Below are positions 43,615 through 52,890 of a stretch of 64,000 bases of DNA, in pieces. This stretch comes from WLWS01 sp965243105. Its GTDB lineage: Bacteria; Pseudomonadota; Gammaproteobacteria; Eutrophobiales; Eutrophobiaceae. Under the pieces are notes generated by a model, which searched no databases, had not been told where the DNA came from, and worked only from the letters and a program-made list of their open reading frames with translations. The stretch is taken from assembly GCA_965243105.1 (NCBI GenBank), contig CBDEUC010000001.1, forward strand, positions 248,001 through 312,000, given 5' to 3'. How positions within the stretch are numbered: position 1 is the stretch's first letter; every line of letters starts with the position of its first letter. Position numbers and translations under genes: made by a program.

Positions 43615-45137
43615 GAATGCTGTGCCATGTTGCTTGTGTTCATATAGGCACTGAATGCTGCCTGCAGCAGCACTTCGTGGCTCCAGTCTGCAGCTGTAAA
43701 AAAACCCGCCGGTTTATGGTTAGACATTACAAGAATACGATCGCAGACCGAGGTCAGTTCTGAAAACTCGCTGGATACCATGATAATACTTTTTCCCTCG
43801 CCGGCGAGTTGCTTTAGCAGCTTATGTATAAAGACCTTGGTGCCGACGTCAACACCCCTGGTGGGCTCATTTAGCAAAAATATTTCCGTGCCGTTGTGAA
43901 GCAATCGTGAAATGATCACTTTTTGCTGGTTACCACCGCTTAATTGCTCGATGTGCTGCTGCGGTCCCCTGCAACGAATCGCCAGTTTATCCAGGTAGCT
44001 CTCGACTTCTCGATTGACCGACTTGCTGTCTATAAGCCCCTGCCTCGTTCGATGCCTGGACAAACCGGGTACGGTCATGTTCAGGGACACACTTTGACCT
44101 GGAAAAATACCCGATTTTTTCCTGTCTTCCGGTAAATACCCAATCCCGGCACCGAGTGCGCTGGTGGTACTGCGGATGTGTTGCCATTCGCTATTCACCT
44201 TTACGCTTATTTCTCCGGATGTACTTTTGTCGAGTCCGAACAGGGCCCTCAATATATCGTCCTGGCCGGCACCGGCAAGACCTGCAATGCCAAGAATTTC
44301 CCCGGCAGCGCAGTCAAAGCTAATGGCGTCTTGCAGTCGCGCCGTTGTCAGCTTATTCACCGACACTTTCTTGCCGGCGCTTCGCTGCTTCGTTTCACCC
44401 GGATCCTCATCGATAGCTTGTGCACCTGACATGAAACTGATGATGGTCCTGGTATCCAGCTCATTTGCCTGTTTAACCTTTATGAGCTCGCCGTCTTTCA
44501 TGATGGCAGTGCGATCGGCAATATCAAGCACATCATCAAGACGGTGACTGATGTAGATTATCGAGGCACCATTACCAGCCTGCTGTCGAATTATCCCGTG
44601 TAAAAGCCGGGTTTTCGCTTCTGTCAGGGCTGCGGTGGGTTCGTCAAGGATCAGTATCCTGCTGCTTGTGGACAGGGCCTTTGCCAGCTCAACCAGCTGT
44701 TTCTCGCCAAGCGACAGGCTTGATACTGCGGCATTGGGATCAAGCTCGCCCAGTTCCAGCATGCCCGCCCATTTTTCAAAGGCCTCTACCAGCACCTGCC
44801 TGTTAATGAGCCCTGCAAAACCAGGAAGACTCCTGAGGCTGATATTTTCCGCAATTGACAGGTTATCAACCAGGCTCAGTTCCTGCGCGGCCAGCGATAC
44901 TCCGCTGTTAAAAGCGTCGCGGTTGTTGCGCGGCCTGTAGTTAACCTGGTCTATGTGCATCTCACCAATGTCTGGATCAATAAGACCACAGATAATATTC
45001 ATCAAAGTAGATTTGCCGGCACCGTTTTCACCCACCAGGCCCAATACTTCCCCGGCCTGGAGTTCAAGGTCGATGTTTTTAAGTACCGGTGCCTGGAAGG
45101 ACTTACTGAGATTTGAAATGCGTAAGCGTTCAGACAA
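43611..45137 (-). CDS. Ribose-type ABC transporter ATPase (two-domain)
   Basis: Duplicated ATPase of the RbsA/XylG type, 508 residues. Domain 1 has Walker A GENGAGKST, signature LSLGEKQLVE and Walker B ILILDEPTAAL. Domain 2 has a degenerate Walker A (GLAGAGQDD), signature LSGGNQQKVI and Walker B with IFLLNEPTRGVDVG, as usual for sugar ATPases of this type. I placed the start at the TTG at 45137, which lies one base after the binding-protein stop with a GGAGAG site before it; the ATG at 45215 would lie inside the upstream gene. Confidence 0.9.
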   Translation of the reverse strand: MSERLRISNLSKSFQAPVLKNIDLELQAGEVLGLVGENGAGKSTLMNIICGLIDPDIGEMHIDQVNYRPRNNRDAFNSGVSLAAQELSLVDNLSIAENISLRSLPGFAGLINRQVLVEAFEKWAGMLELGELDPNAAVSSLSLGEKQLVELAKALSTSSRILILDEPTAALTEAKTRLLHGIIRQQAGNGASIIYISHRLDDVLDIADRTAIMKDGELIKVKQANELDTRTIISFMSGAQAIDEDPGETKQRSAGKKVSVNKLTTARLQDAISFDCAAGEILGIAGLAGAGQDDILRALFGLDKSTSGEISVKVNSEWQHIRSTTSALGAGIGYLPEDRKKSGIFPGQSVSLNMTVPGLSRHRTRQGLIDSKSVNREVESYLDKLAIRCRGPQQHIEQLSGGNQQKVIISRLLHNGTEIFLLNEPTRGVDVGTKVFIHKLLKQLAGEGKSIIMVSSEFSELTSVCDRILVMSNHKPAGFFTAADWSHEVLLQAAFSAYMNTSNMAQHS

Positions 45138-45138
45138 C

Positions 45139-46116
45139 TCAATTGCTCTCCGCGGTGACCATTGAAGGAGCCGTGACAAGATCCACGCGGGTCTGTAGAT
45201 CTTCCAGGGCAGCATCCTTGTGTTGAGCTTTTAAGACGTACTCGATGCCAAACACGGCGAGTTCATCTGCATGCTGATCGGCGGTGGCAATCAACCCGCC
45301 ATCCTCGAGCAGGCCTTTAACTGCAGGGATATTGTCAAAACCCACTACTTTTATTTCTTTCCCCCGGCCTGCCTGTCGAATTGCTGAAATTGCGCCAATG
45401 GCCATGCTGTCGTTCGCACACATCAGGGCACGCAGCTGTGGAAACTGTACCAGCAGGCCGGATGTAACCGTGGCAGCCTGTAACTGGTCCCAGGACGCGC
45501 TCTGTATGGAAACAATGTCCAATCCGGCCTCGTGAGCCGCGTCCTCAAAGCCTGCACGACGCTGCTGGGAATTAAACGCGGTAGGTATACCCTCGAGGAT
45601 GGCGACTGCATCACCGGCTGATAGCTCGGCTGCAAGGACGTCACCGACCTGCTTGGCACCTGCGCGATTATCCGGGCCCACAAAGGGGATACGCAGCCTG
45701 TATTCCTGCATTACTTTCTTATCCAGCCGGTTATCAATATTTATGATGGTGATGCCCGCACTGGCGGCGCGCGCCAGTGCCGGAACAATCGCCTTTGAAT
45801 CTGCCGGTGCGATGACAATCGCATCAACATTCCGCGCCACCATCTGGTCTACCAGGGCAACCTGTTGCGCGAGGTCACTTTCATTTTTTGTCCCATTGAC
45901 TATCAGTTCATACTCACTGCTGTGCTGTTGCTGGTGCTTTCTCGCGCCTTCAGCCATGGTCACGAAGAACTCATTGGCAAGGGATTTCATGATCAGCGCG
46001 ATGGTAGGCCGGTCATTCGCTGTGTCACCGCTTGCTTCGGGATTCTCACTTTTTCCACATGAGCTTAAAGAGCAGCCGACAATTAATACGATAAGAATAG
46101 TTTTCAGTGCTTGCAT
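45139..46116 (-). CDS. Ribose-type ABC transporter substrate-binding lipoprotein
   Basis: Periplasmic sugar-binding protein of the RbsB class, 325 residues, with a lipoprotein signal (ILIVLIVGCSLSSC). The mature protein has IALIMKSLANEFFVTMAEGARK, LVDQMVARNVDAIVIAP, and ICANDSMAIGAISA in the form LMCANDSMAIGAISAI, all typical of the family, plus IKVVGFDNIPAVKGLL. The ATG at 46116 has a GGGAG site. The ligand is ribose or a nucleoside; this cannot be settled by eye. Second gene of the ribokinase operon. Confidence 0.9.
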   Translation of the reverse strand: MQALKTILIVLIVGCSLSSCGKSENPEASGDTANDRPTIALIMKSLANEFFVTMAEGARKHQQQHSSEYELIVNGTKNESDLAQQVALVDQMVARNVDAIVIAPADSKAIVPALARAASAGITIINIDNRLDKKVMQEYRLRIPFVGPDNRAGAKQVGDVLAAELSAGDAVAILEGIPTAFNSQQRRAGFEDAAHEAGLDIVSIQSASWDQLQAATVTSGLLVQFPQLRALMCANDSMAIGAISAIRQAGRGKEIKVVGFDNIPAVKGLLEDGGLIATADQHADELAVFGIEYVLKAQHKDAALEDLQTRVDLVTAPSMVTAESN

Positions 46117-46137
46117 GCTTACTCCCTGGTCGATCAT

Positions 46138-47100
46138 TCAGCCCCTTGTGGACAGGAATTCCTGCACATCTTGCCTTGAAGGCGCGGCGTCACAGACCGT
46201 TTCTTTTTCAACCGACATCGCCGCAGCCGCAACGGCGAGACGGCTGGCATCATGAATTGATTCATTGTTGGCGATACAGCTCGCCAGTACTCCATTAAAC
46301 ACGTCACCGGCACCTGTCGCATCCACCACTTTCACCTGGTGCGAGGGAATATGCTCGGCTATCTCCTCGGAATATACCAGGCAACCTTTGGCACCCAGGG
46401 TAGTAATCACCGAGTTTACGCCTGCCGAGAGCAGTTTACTTGACTTGTCCTTGACCTGCTCCAGGGCGGGTGTCCCTGCTGCAGGATCTTCGCTACTGAA
46501 TATTTCCGCCATTTCAGTTTCATTTGGCGTGACGATATTTGCCCCGGCAATGATGTCCCTCGCCGAGGCGACCATGGGAGCCGGGTTGAGAATGGACAGC
46601 ACCGCGTGACTTTTCGCCATGGACAGGGCGTAGCTGACGCTTTCGCAGGGAATTTCAAGCTGGACGAGTAACACCCCCGACTCTGCAATGATGTTCGCTG
46701 CCTTATCAATGTGATCGGGTCCAAGCAGGGCATTTGCGCCGGGTGTCACAGCGATCATATTTTCTCCCCCTGAATTGACGAATATGCCAGCGCTGCCGGT
46801 GCTGTCATTCTCTGCCACCTGCACATGGGAAGTATCGATACCGTAAGCCTTCATGTACTCAATGGCGTTTCGACCAAAATCGTCATTACCTACACAGCCA
46901 ACAAAGGAAACATCAGCGCCAAAACGTGCGGCCGCCACCGCCTGGTTAAGACCCTTGCCGCCCACGTTAAATGAAAACTGCCTGGCCATGACCGTCTGGT
47001 TTTTTAGCGGAAAATCTTCTACGAAGGTGGTGAAGTCGCAGTTAATACTGCCGATGACCGTAATTCTCGGCGAGGAGGCTGGTTTTAATCTTTGTGACAT
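46138..47100 (-). CDS. rbsK: Ribokinase (PfkB family)
   Basis: PfkB-fold sugar kinase, 320 residues, that most likely phosphorylates ribose to ribose 5-phosphate. The N-terminal ITVIGSINCDF and FNVGGKGLNQAVAAARFGADVSFVGCVGNDDFG are RbsK-like, and the catalytic base lies in VKVVDATGAGDVFNG near the C-terminus (GAGD). Other purine-nucleoside kinases share this frame, so adenosine or inosine kinase is an alternative. It heads the minus-strand operon, 21 bases before the binding protein, and is divergent from the nucleoside hydrolase gene. Confidence 0.85.
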   Translation of the reverse strand: MSQRLKPASSPRITVIGSINCDFTTFVEDFPLKNQTVMARQFSFNVGGKGLNQAVAAARFGADVSFVGCVGNDDFGRNAIEYMKAYGIDTSHVQVAENDSTGSAGIFVNSGGENMIAVTPGANALLGPDHIDKAANIIAESGVLLVQLEIPCESVSYALSMAKSHAVLSILNPAPMVASARDIIAGANIVTPNETEMAEIFSSEDPAAGTPALEQVKDKSSKLLSAGVNSVITTLGAKGCLVYSEEIAEHIPSHQVKVVDATGAGDVFNGVLASCIANNESIHDASRLAVAAAAMSVEKETVCDAAPSRQDVQEFLSTRG

Positions 47101-47195
47101 CGGCCTGGACCGTGATTAATCATGGGTATCAGCGACTGGTTTAAATTATTGATATGCGAGCTTTCGCTTGAAAGTTATGATAAGTACTACAAATG

Positions 47196-47207
47196 ATTGT
47201 TTCAAAT
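47196..47207. promoter_or_regulatory. Degenerate copy of the purine-island operator candidate
   Basis: ATTGTTTCAAAT, matching ATTGTTTACAAT in 10 of 12 positions, between the divergent ribokinase and nucleoside hydrolase genes. It ends 43 bases before the plus-strand start, close to the 41 and 33 bases of the two better copies. Not symmetrical enough to stand alone. A separate inverted repeat CTTTC-GCTT-GAAAG lies at 47161-47174. Confidence 0.3.
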
Positions 47208-47250
47208 CCGACCACGCGAGGCGATAGCCTGATACCGGGAAACCTGGACA

Positions 47251-48288
47251 ATGATCGACAATCCTGAAAGACGACGTTTTCTTCGGCAATCGCTGCTTGG
47301 CGGTGCGGCACTTTCATTACCCGGCCTGCTGGCATCCAGGCCGTCTATGGCTGAAGAAGGGGCCGGGCACAGGCGCATCCCCGTAGTTCTCGACACTGAT
47401 ATTGGTGATGACATAGATGATACCTGGGCCTTGTTGATGCTGCTTCGATGTGCCGACCTTGACCTCAGGTATGCCCTGACTGGTTTTGGTAATACCGTGT
47501 ATCGCTCCCGCGTACTGGCGAAGAACCTGCAGCTGACAGGTAACAGTCATGTTCCCATAGGTATCGGTCTTGAGCCCGAGGACAAGCCCGGCAACCAGAG
47601 TGAGTGGCTCGGAGATTACCGCCTGGATGATTATCCCGGTGAGGTTCACGAGGATGGTATTTCCAGGATGATCGACGTGGTGATGAACTCAAGGGAAAAG
47701 GTCACGCTGCTCTGTATTGGTCCCGTTACCAACATCGCCGAAGCACTCAGGCGCGAGCCGGCCATCGCCCACAATGCGCGCTTCGTCGGCATGCAGGGTT
47801 CCGTATACAAGGGATACGACGGCGAAAACGAGCCGTCAGCAGAATGGAATGTGAAAATGGATCCCGCTGCATTTGCAGAAGTTATCGCCGCGCCCTGGGA
47901 GTGCACAATCACACCGCTCGATACCTGCGGTATATTCAAGCTTGAAGGTGAACGCTACCAGCAGGTTTATCGCAGTGACGACAGTTGGCTCAAATCCCTG
48001 GTAGAAAACTACAGGCTGTGGATACCCAAGGCGACCTGGCTTGATCCACGACCTGACATCGAGAAATCCAGTAGCACGCTGTTTGACACCGTGGCAGTTT
48101 ATCTTGCCATGTCTGAAGATCTGCTGAAGATGGAGGAACTGCCACTGGTCGTGACACCGGAAGGTTACACTCCCATAGACGAAGAAAAAGGTAACATGGT
48201 CCGCTGTGCCACCGGCTGGAAAGATCTCGAGGGTTTTGCCAGGCTCCTGGTGGAGATACTGACATCCCGCGAATTCAGCTTTATCTGA
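47251..48288 (+). CDS. Exported nucleoside hydrolase (Tat-type signal)
   Basis: Inosine-uridine-type nucleoside hydrolase, 345 residues, that splits nucleosides into base and free ribose. The start carries a twin-arginine signal (ERRRFLRQSLLGGAALSLPGLLAS), so the mature enzyme is probably folded and sent to the periplasm. The calcium-binding cluster DTDIGDDIDDTWAL opens the domain, and LLCIGPVTNIAEAL and CTITPLDTCGIF follow, with MVRCATG near the end. It is divergent from the ribokinase operon and leads a run with an MFS transporter and an exported adenosine deaminase. Confidence 0.88.
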   Translation: MIDNPERRRFLRQSLLGGAALSLPGLLASRPSMAEEGAGHRRIPVVLDTDIGDDIDDTWALLMLLRCADLDLRYALTGFGNTVYRSRVLAKNLQLTGNSHVPIGIGLEPEDKPGNQSEWLGDYRLDDYPGEVHEDGISRMIDVVMNSREKVTLLCIGPVTNIAEALRREPAIAHNARFVGMQGSVYKGYDGENEPSAEWNVKMDPAAFAEVIAAPWECTITPLDTCGIFKLEGERYQQVYRSDDSWLKSLVENYRLWIPKATWLDPRPDIEKSSSTLFDTVAVYLAMSEDLLKMEELPLVVTPEGYTPIDEEKGNMVRCATGWKDLEGFARLLVEILTSREFSFI

Positions 48289-48304
48289 TAGCCAGGTACT
48301 GAGG

Positions 48305-49486
48305 ATGGAAATAAATAGAATAAAAATCCTTGTCATGTGCCTGATGGCCACCGCGGTCATGTCCGGCCTGGTGACAACTATCGGTCTTTTAACCGAATCA
48401 GCCGCAGCACTTTACCAGGTAAAAATAACCGAAATTGCCTCGCAGTTTTCATGGCTTATCTCCGGCTTTTCTCTCGGCTATGTCATGTCCTTTTTCGTAT
48501 TTGACTACTTCCCCATGCGTCGCGTCATCGTGGTGTGCTACGGCACAGCCCTGCTGTCGGTGCTGTTTATTCACTTTGTTCCACTTTATTCATTAATTGG
48601 TGTGCTTTTCCTGGCGGTCGGAACCTGCTCAGGGATCATGGTCTGTGCCGCCGGCACCCTGATAGCGCGATTTTGGCGTGACAAGGCACGGCAGTCTGTG
48701 CTGGTAGCCCAGGATGCCGTATTTAACGCCGGCGGTGCCTGCTTTGCATGGCTTGTGCCCTTGTTGCTGGCGAACAGTTTTGCCTGGAGCGCGACCTGGA
48801 TGACGGTGACGGTTTTTTACGTGACGGTGATCATACTGGCCCTCGTTTCAACCCTTGAACATGGCGACGAGAGTGCATCGACTACTTCGAGCAGCCAGGA
48901 GCAAACCGAATGGAACGCCGGGTTTATCCTGATCGGTGTCAGCCTGTTCCTGTTCCTGTTTGCAAAGATCGTGCTGTTTGTCTGGGCACCCCAGTTCGTG
49001 GAGCAAAAGTTCATGGTGGGTGGCCCGGAGTCCGGGCAATTCATGTCGAATATTTTTACCGCGGCAATGCTGGGCTCAATTGCCGGTGTTTACGTGGTGT
49101 CAAAGATCAATGTGAAGTACGTACTTTATAGTCTCGTGATCCTGGCCATCCTGAGTACCTGGATGTTTATCCTGGTGACAGGGCTGAAATACATGTACCT
49201 CATCGCATTCGTGTTCGGCATTTCCATATCGGCAACCTATAATTCCTACGTTGCCTACGCACTAAACCTGGTGAAGTCACCCAATCACAAGCACATTGCG
49301 TACCTGAACCTGATGGGAGGTGTTGGCTCTGCCCTGGGCCCGCTGGTGAGCAGCCGGGTGGTAGAGATGCGCTCTGACACGGCATCGGCAATCAGTCTCA
49401 GTTTTATTACCTACATTATCGTTTTCCTGATCCTGCTGGCTGCAAACGTATTTCATGCTCGCACCGGGAAATCAGTTAACCAGTGA
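48305..49486 (+). CDS. MFS transporter in the nucleoside run
   Basis: Major facilitator protein, 393 residues, with about 12 membrane segments. It resembles TsgA/FucP-like MFS carriers in its ESAAALYQVKITEIASQFSWLISGFSLGYVMSFFVFDYFPMRR opening, broken by the usual charged loop (FDYFPMRRVI). It lies 16 bases after the nucleoside hydrolase and 16 bases before adenosine deaminase. A purine base or nucleoside is the likely cargo from context; nothing in the sequence proves it. Confidence 0.82.
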   Translation: MEINRIKILVMCLMATAVMSGLVTTIGLLTESAAALYQVKITEIASQFSWLISGFSLGYVMSFFVFDYFPMRRVIVVCYGTALLSVLFIHFVPLYSLIGVLFLAVGTCSGIMVCAAGTLIARFWRDKARQSVLVAQDAVFNAGGACFAWLVPLLLANSFAWSATWMTVTVFYVTVIILALVSTLEHGDESASTTSSSQEQTEWNAGFILIGVSLFLFLFAKIVLFVWAPQFVEQKFMVGGPESGQFMSNIFTAAMLGSIAGVYVVSKINVKYVLYSLVILAILSTWMFILVTGLKYMYLIAFVFGISISATYNSYVAYALNLVKSPNHKHIAYLNLMGGVGSALGPLVSSRVVEMRSDTASAISLSFITYIIVFLILLAANVFHARTGKSVNQ

Positions 49487-49502
49487 AAAGGTTGAAACCT
49501 CA

Positions 49503-51014
49503 ATGAAATTAAAACAACTTTTGTTTTTGCTTATGTTATGTCCTGCCAGTGGCCTGATACAGGCAGGGGAGAGGGATGCGCAGCGCTATCTCGATTCTGT
49601 GCGAAATGAACCCGTACTACTGCGCCATTTTCTCTTTAATTTTCCCAAGGGTGGTGACCTGCACAACCACCTGGATGGTGCCATCTACGCGGAAAATTTT
49701 ATCGGCTGGGCAGCTGCTGATGGCAAGTGTGTGGATATTGAAACCTGGTTTATTAGCGCGCCACCCTGTGACGCGGCGGCGGGCAAGCCGCCCGTCAGTG
49801 ACATCCAGTATGATTTTGACAAGGGCAACAAGCTGATAGATGCCCTGTCCACGCGCAATTACGAACGCCGTTCGCGTTCAGGGCACCAGCAGTTTTTCTC
49901 CACCTTCAGGCGCTTTTTCCAGGCCGGGCTTGGCCACGAAGGTCACATGCTGGCCGAAGCGAGCTCTCGCGCTGCTCGACAGAATATTGTCTACCTCGAA
50001 TTGATGCAGTCCTGGGGCATGGCCGAGGCCAGGGAACTGGCGAAAGACAACCCGGCTTTTTCACCCGAGCTGCCAATACAGACCGTGGCCGCCAATCCTG
50101 CCATGGACCGCCTGGTGGATAGCACCATCGAAAACCTCGATGCGGTAGAAAAGCAGTGGCGTGACAAGCTCAAGTGCGACACGGAGAGCGCAGATCCAGG
50201 CTGTGATGTACCGGTGCGATACCTGGCACAGGTAATTCGCGTGTTTCCACGGGAGCAGGTGCTGGCGCAGACCATATTGGCATTCAAGCTTATCGAAAGA
50301 GATCCCCGCTTCGTCGGATTGAATTTCGTGGCTCCTGAAGATAACCCGGTGACCTTGCGTGACTATCACTGGCAAATGGAAATCGTCGGTGCTCTTGGCA
50401 GGATATTCCCGGTGGCAGCACGGGGGGTCACCCTTCATGCAGGTGAACTCGTACTGGGGCTTGTGCCACCGGAGCACCTTGGCTGGCACATCAGGGAAGC
50501 CATCGAAGTTGCCGGTGCACGCCGAATCGGGCACGGCATCGACGTTTTTTATGATCCGGACTACCCCGGATTAATGAAGCAAATGGCGAGCAGGGATATC
50601 ATGGTTGAGATCAACCTCACCAGCAATGATGTGATACTCGGTGTAAAGAATGATCGTCACCCTTTTAACGTGTATCGAGCACACGGTGTACCCATGGCCT
50701 TTTCTACCGATGATGAGGGTGTGTCACGCATCGACCTCACCCATGAGTACCAGCGGGCGGTTGAAACCTATGGTCTTGAATACAGGGATATCAAGCAGTT
50801 CTCCCGCAATGCCCTGCATTACAGCTTTCTTGCCGGGGATAGCCTGCTGGATAAAAGGCGACGCGATGGTTTCGTCAAGGTATGTGCCGGTTCCTCACCG
50901 GGAAAAACTTCCGCCAGTGCCGCCTGCCAGGCATTTCTTGATGCCAACGAAAAGGCAAGATGGCAGTGGGACCTGGAAAGTCGCTTTTATCGTTTTGAAA
51001 AGCAGTACCGGTAG
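49503..51014 (+). CDS. Exported adenosine deaminase (ADGF-like)
   Basis: Secreted adenosine deaminase of the ADGF/CECR1-like group, 503 residues, longer than cytoplasmic Add (about 330). It has a clear signal peptide (KQLLFLLMLCPASGLIQAG). Zinc and catalytic motifs are PKGGDLHNHLDGA (HxH), GVTLHAGEL, RIGHGIDVF, LTSNDVIL and AFSTDDEGV (metal Asp). It turns adenosine into inosine outside the cytoplasm, which the exported nucleoside hydrolase of the same run could then split. The ATG at 49503 begins the signal peptide; the longer in-frame ORF starts inside the MFS gene. Confidence 0.88.
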   Translation: MKLKQLLFLLMLCPASGLIQAGERDAQRYLDSVRNEPVLLRHFLFNFPKGGDLHNHLDGAIYAENFIGWAAADGKCVDIETWFISAPPCDAAAGKPPVSDIQYDFDKGNKLIDALSTRNYERRSRSGHQQFFSTFRRFFQAGLGHEGHMLAEASSRAARQNIVYLELMQSWGMAEARELAKDNPAFSPELPIQTVAANPAMDRLVDSTIENLDAVEKQWRDKLKCDTESADPGCDVPVRYLAQVIRVFPREQVLAQTILAFKLIERDPRFVGLNFVAPEDNPVTLRDYHWQMEIVGALGRIFPVAARGVTLHAGELVLGLVPPEHLGWHIREAIEVAGARRIGHGIDVFYDPDYPGLMKQMASRDIMVEINLTSNDVILGVKNDRHPFNVYRAHGVPMAFSTDDEGVSRIDLTHEYQRAVETYGLEYRDIKQFSRNALHYSFLAGDSLLDKRRRDGFVKVCAGSSPGKTSASAACQAFLDANEKARWQWDLESRFYRFEKQYR

Positions 51015-51016
51015 AG

Positions 51017-51997
51017 TCAGTTCTCCACGCCAAAGGTCATGCCCTGGCTGCGCAGCCAGTGACGATAGCTGACCGCGGTCTTATCCGCCAGCACGCTCAT
51101 CTCCGCAGCCGGATCCAGCGGCAGGCATTTTGGTTCCTGCGATTCCAGTACCGGGCGATCCTGCTCAAAAATCGATGTCTGCCAGTCAATTAGTTCCTGA
51201 GCAGGTATGTCGTGCCCATAGTTCATGGTCATCCACATCCAGGCTGTGCTTTGCGTGGGGCTATGGGGGGTAATGATCAGCAGGATGGAGAACTGTGGAC
51301 CTTCAGACTCTTTCAAGAGATAGGCAGCCAGGGGTCTTGGAGCGGTATAGGTATAAGTCACGGTATCACCAACACCGGTGCCGTAGGGGTCCGGTTGGTA
51401 AACCTTGACGTTTTGAGCAAGCACGCCGTCGTCGCCTGTTGAAACGTCATAGTCGACAATCTCGGTATTTTCCTGCGTGCCAAGAACATCCTTGTGCACG
51501 TAGGGAAAGTGCGCTACGTCGAGAAAGTTCTCAATAATGCGCGGACCGCTGGTAGCCACAGAATAGGGGCCACATAGCAGCTTCCTGAATTCGGTCTTGT
51601 CCCACTCGGGAAACGCGGGGATATCCCTGGCAGGCTCGCCCAGGCACACCCAGACAAGCCCATACTTTTCCTGGACCCGGTAGGTCGTTATGCGGGCGCG
51701 TTCGCCGGGGTCGTGGCCGGGCATGGCGGGAATGTCGATACATTGCCCTTCATTATTATAGGTCCAGCCATGATAGGGGCACTGGATACAGTTTTTATTG
51801 ATAACCTGCCCAAGCGAAAGCCTTGTACCACGATGTACGCACCGGTCTCGCCAGGCATGCAGGCTGTCTTCACCACGCCATACGAGGATATTTTCATCCA
51901 GCAGCTGCGAGGCAAAAATCGGGCTGTCCTGCAGTTGTTCAATAGTACAAAGCGGATGCCAGTCATTGAGTAAAACCGGATCTCCTGTCACTGTCAT
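51017..51997 (-). CDS. Rieske non-heme iron ring-hydroxylating oxygenase
   Basis: Oxygenase subunit of 326 residues. The Rieske [2Fe-2S] ligands are C53-H55 (CVHRG) and C73-H76 (CPYHGW). The mononuclear iron site is in ENFLDVAHFPYVHK, with H163 and H168 and the bridging D160. It belongs to the group with a single alpha-type subunit, such as vanillate demethylase or phenoxybenzoate dioxygenase, with no reductase gene beside it. The ATG at 51997 was chosen because earlier codons are not conserved and overlap the divergent SDR. Substrate unknown; methylated purines are one untested possibility suggested by position. Confidence 0.88.
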   Translation of the reverse strand: MTVTGDPVLLNDWHPLCTIEQLQDSPIFASQLLDENILVWRGEDSLHAWRDRCVHRGTRLSLGQVINKNCIQCPYHGWTYNNEGQCIDIPAMPGHDPGERARITTYRVQEKYGLVWVCLGEPARDIPAFPEWDKTEFRKLLCGPYSVATSGPRIIENFLDVAHFPYVHKDVLGTQENTEIVDYDVSTGDDGVLAQNVKVYQPDPYGTGVGDTVTYTYTAPRPLAAYLLKESEGPQFSILLIITPHSPTQSTAWMWMTMNYGHDIPAQELIDWQTSIFEQDRPVLESQEPKCLPLDPAAEMSVLADKTAVSYRHWLRSQGMTFGVEN

Positions 51998-52068
51998 AAT
52001 CTTTTTACAATCCCCGGTATAAAAGTTAGGCTGATAGAAATTATTAAAACAATGGAAACTTGAAAACC

Positions 52069-52848
52069 ATGATACCAGAGACAAGCCAGCTACTGGATTT
52101 TTCAAACAGGACTGTCATCGTAACGGGAGCCAGCCAGGGCATAGGTGCCGGCATTGCCTGCCGTTTTGCCGAGGCAGGCGCCAACGTCGTCGTGCACTAT
52201 CGCGGAGGCAAGGAAGGTGCAGAACAAGTCGTTAAGGAAATTGCCAGTGCCGGAGGTAAAGCGCAGGCTGTGCAGGCCGAGCTTGCCAGCGAAGCAGGCA
52301 GCCAGGGCCTGGTAGATGAAACGCTGAATATATATGGTGGCCTGGATGTACTGGTAAATAACGCAGGTAGCTTTCCCATGTCCTCGTTGCTGGATATGAG
52401 TCTCGAGGACTGGCAGGCCATGTACAGTTCCAACGTTGAATCTGCCATGCTTTGTACAAAGACTGCGGCGGCACAAATGAAAGAGAAGGGGAGCGGGGCC
52501 ATTGTTAATATCTCTTCTACTTCTGCATTAAACCCCGGAGCTGATCATAGCCATTACAACAGTGCCAAGGCAGCCGTTGTCATGTTAACCCGATCGGCCG
52601 CACAGGAACTCGGACCCCACAATATTCGAGTAAACTGTGTCTCACCCGGGCTGGTTTCCCGGCCGGGTATTCGGGATCAGTGGCCTGAAGGTGTGGAACG
52701 CTGGGAAAACAAGGCGCCGCTTGGGCGAATGGCTGAGCCTGATGACGTGGCGGACGCCTGCCTGTTTTTTGCTTCACCAGCTTCGCGATTTATAACGGGG
52801 CAGAACCTGGTCCTGGACGGTGGTATTTTGTCTTCAATGATCTATTGA
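52069..52848 (+). CDS. SDR family oxidoreductase divergent from the Rieske gene
   Basis: Classical SDR, 259 residues. TGASQGIGAG near residue 20, NNAG, the catalytic serine in NISSTSALNPG, and Y-NSAK are present, with NGQNLVLDGG in the form GQNLVLDGGILSS at the end. The ATG at 52069 is used; a TTG at 52060 is possible. 71 bases separate it from the divergent Rieske oxygenase gene, so both probably share control and act on one compound. Followed by repeat copy B. Confidence 0.88.
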   Translation: MIPETSQLLDFSNRTVIVTGASQGIGAGIACRFAEAGANVVVHYRGGKEGAEQVVKEIASAGGKAQAVQAELASEAGSQGLVDETLNIYGGLDVLVNNAGSFPMSSLLDMSLEDWQAMYSSNVESAMLCTKTAAAQMKEKGSGAIVNISSTSALNPGADHSHYNSAKAAVVMLTRSAAQELGPHNIRVNCVSPGLVSRPGIRDQWPEGVERWENKAPLGRMAEPDDVADACLFFASPASRFITGQNLVLDGGILSSMIY

Positions 52849-52890
52849 TTTTGTTTCTATTTTTTAGCGGATGTTATGCGACCTGGCTAT

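Noticed and set aside
45138..45215. Extended ATG start for the two-domain sugar ATPase
   Set aside because: The extra 26 residues lie in the binding-protein gene and are not like the family; the TTG at 45137 has a good ribosome site and normal operon spacing.
47101..47250. Possible purine riboswitch or small RNA in the ribokinase/nucleoside hydrolase gap
   Set aside because: I found short inverted repeats but no purine-aptamer core or terminator; these read better as operator sites.
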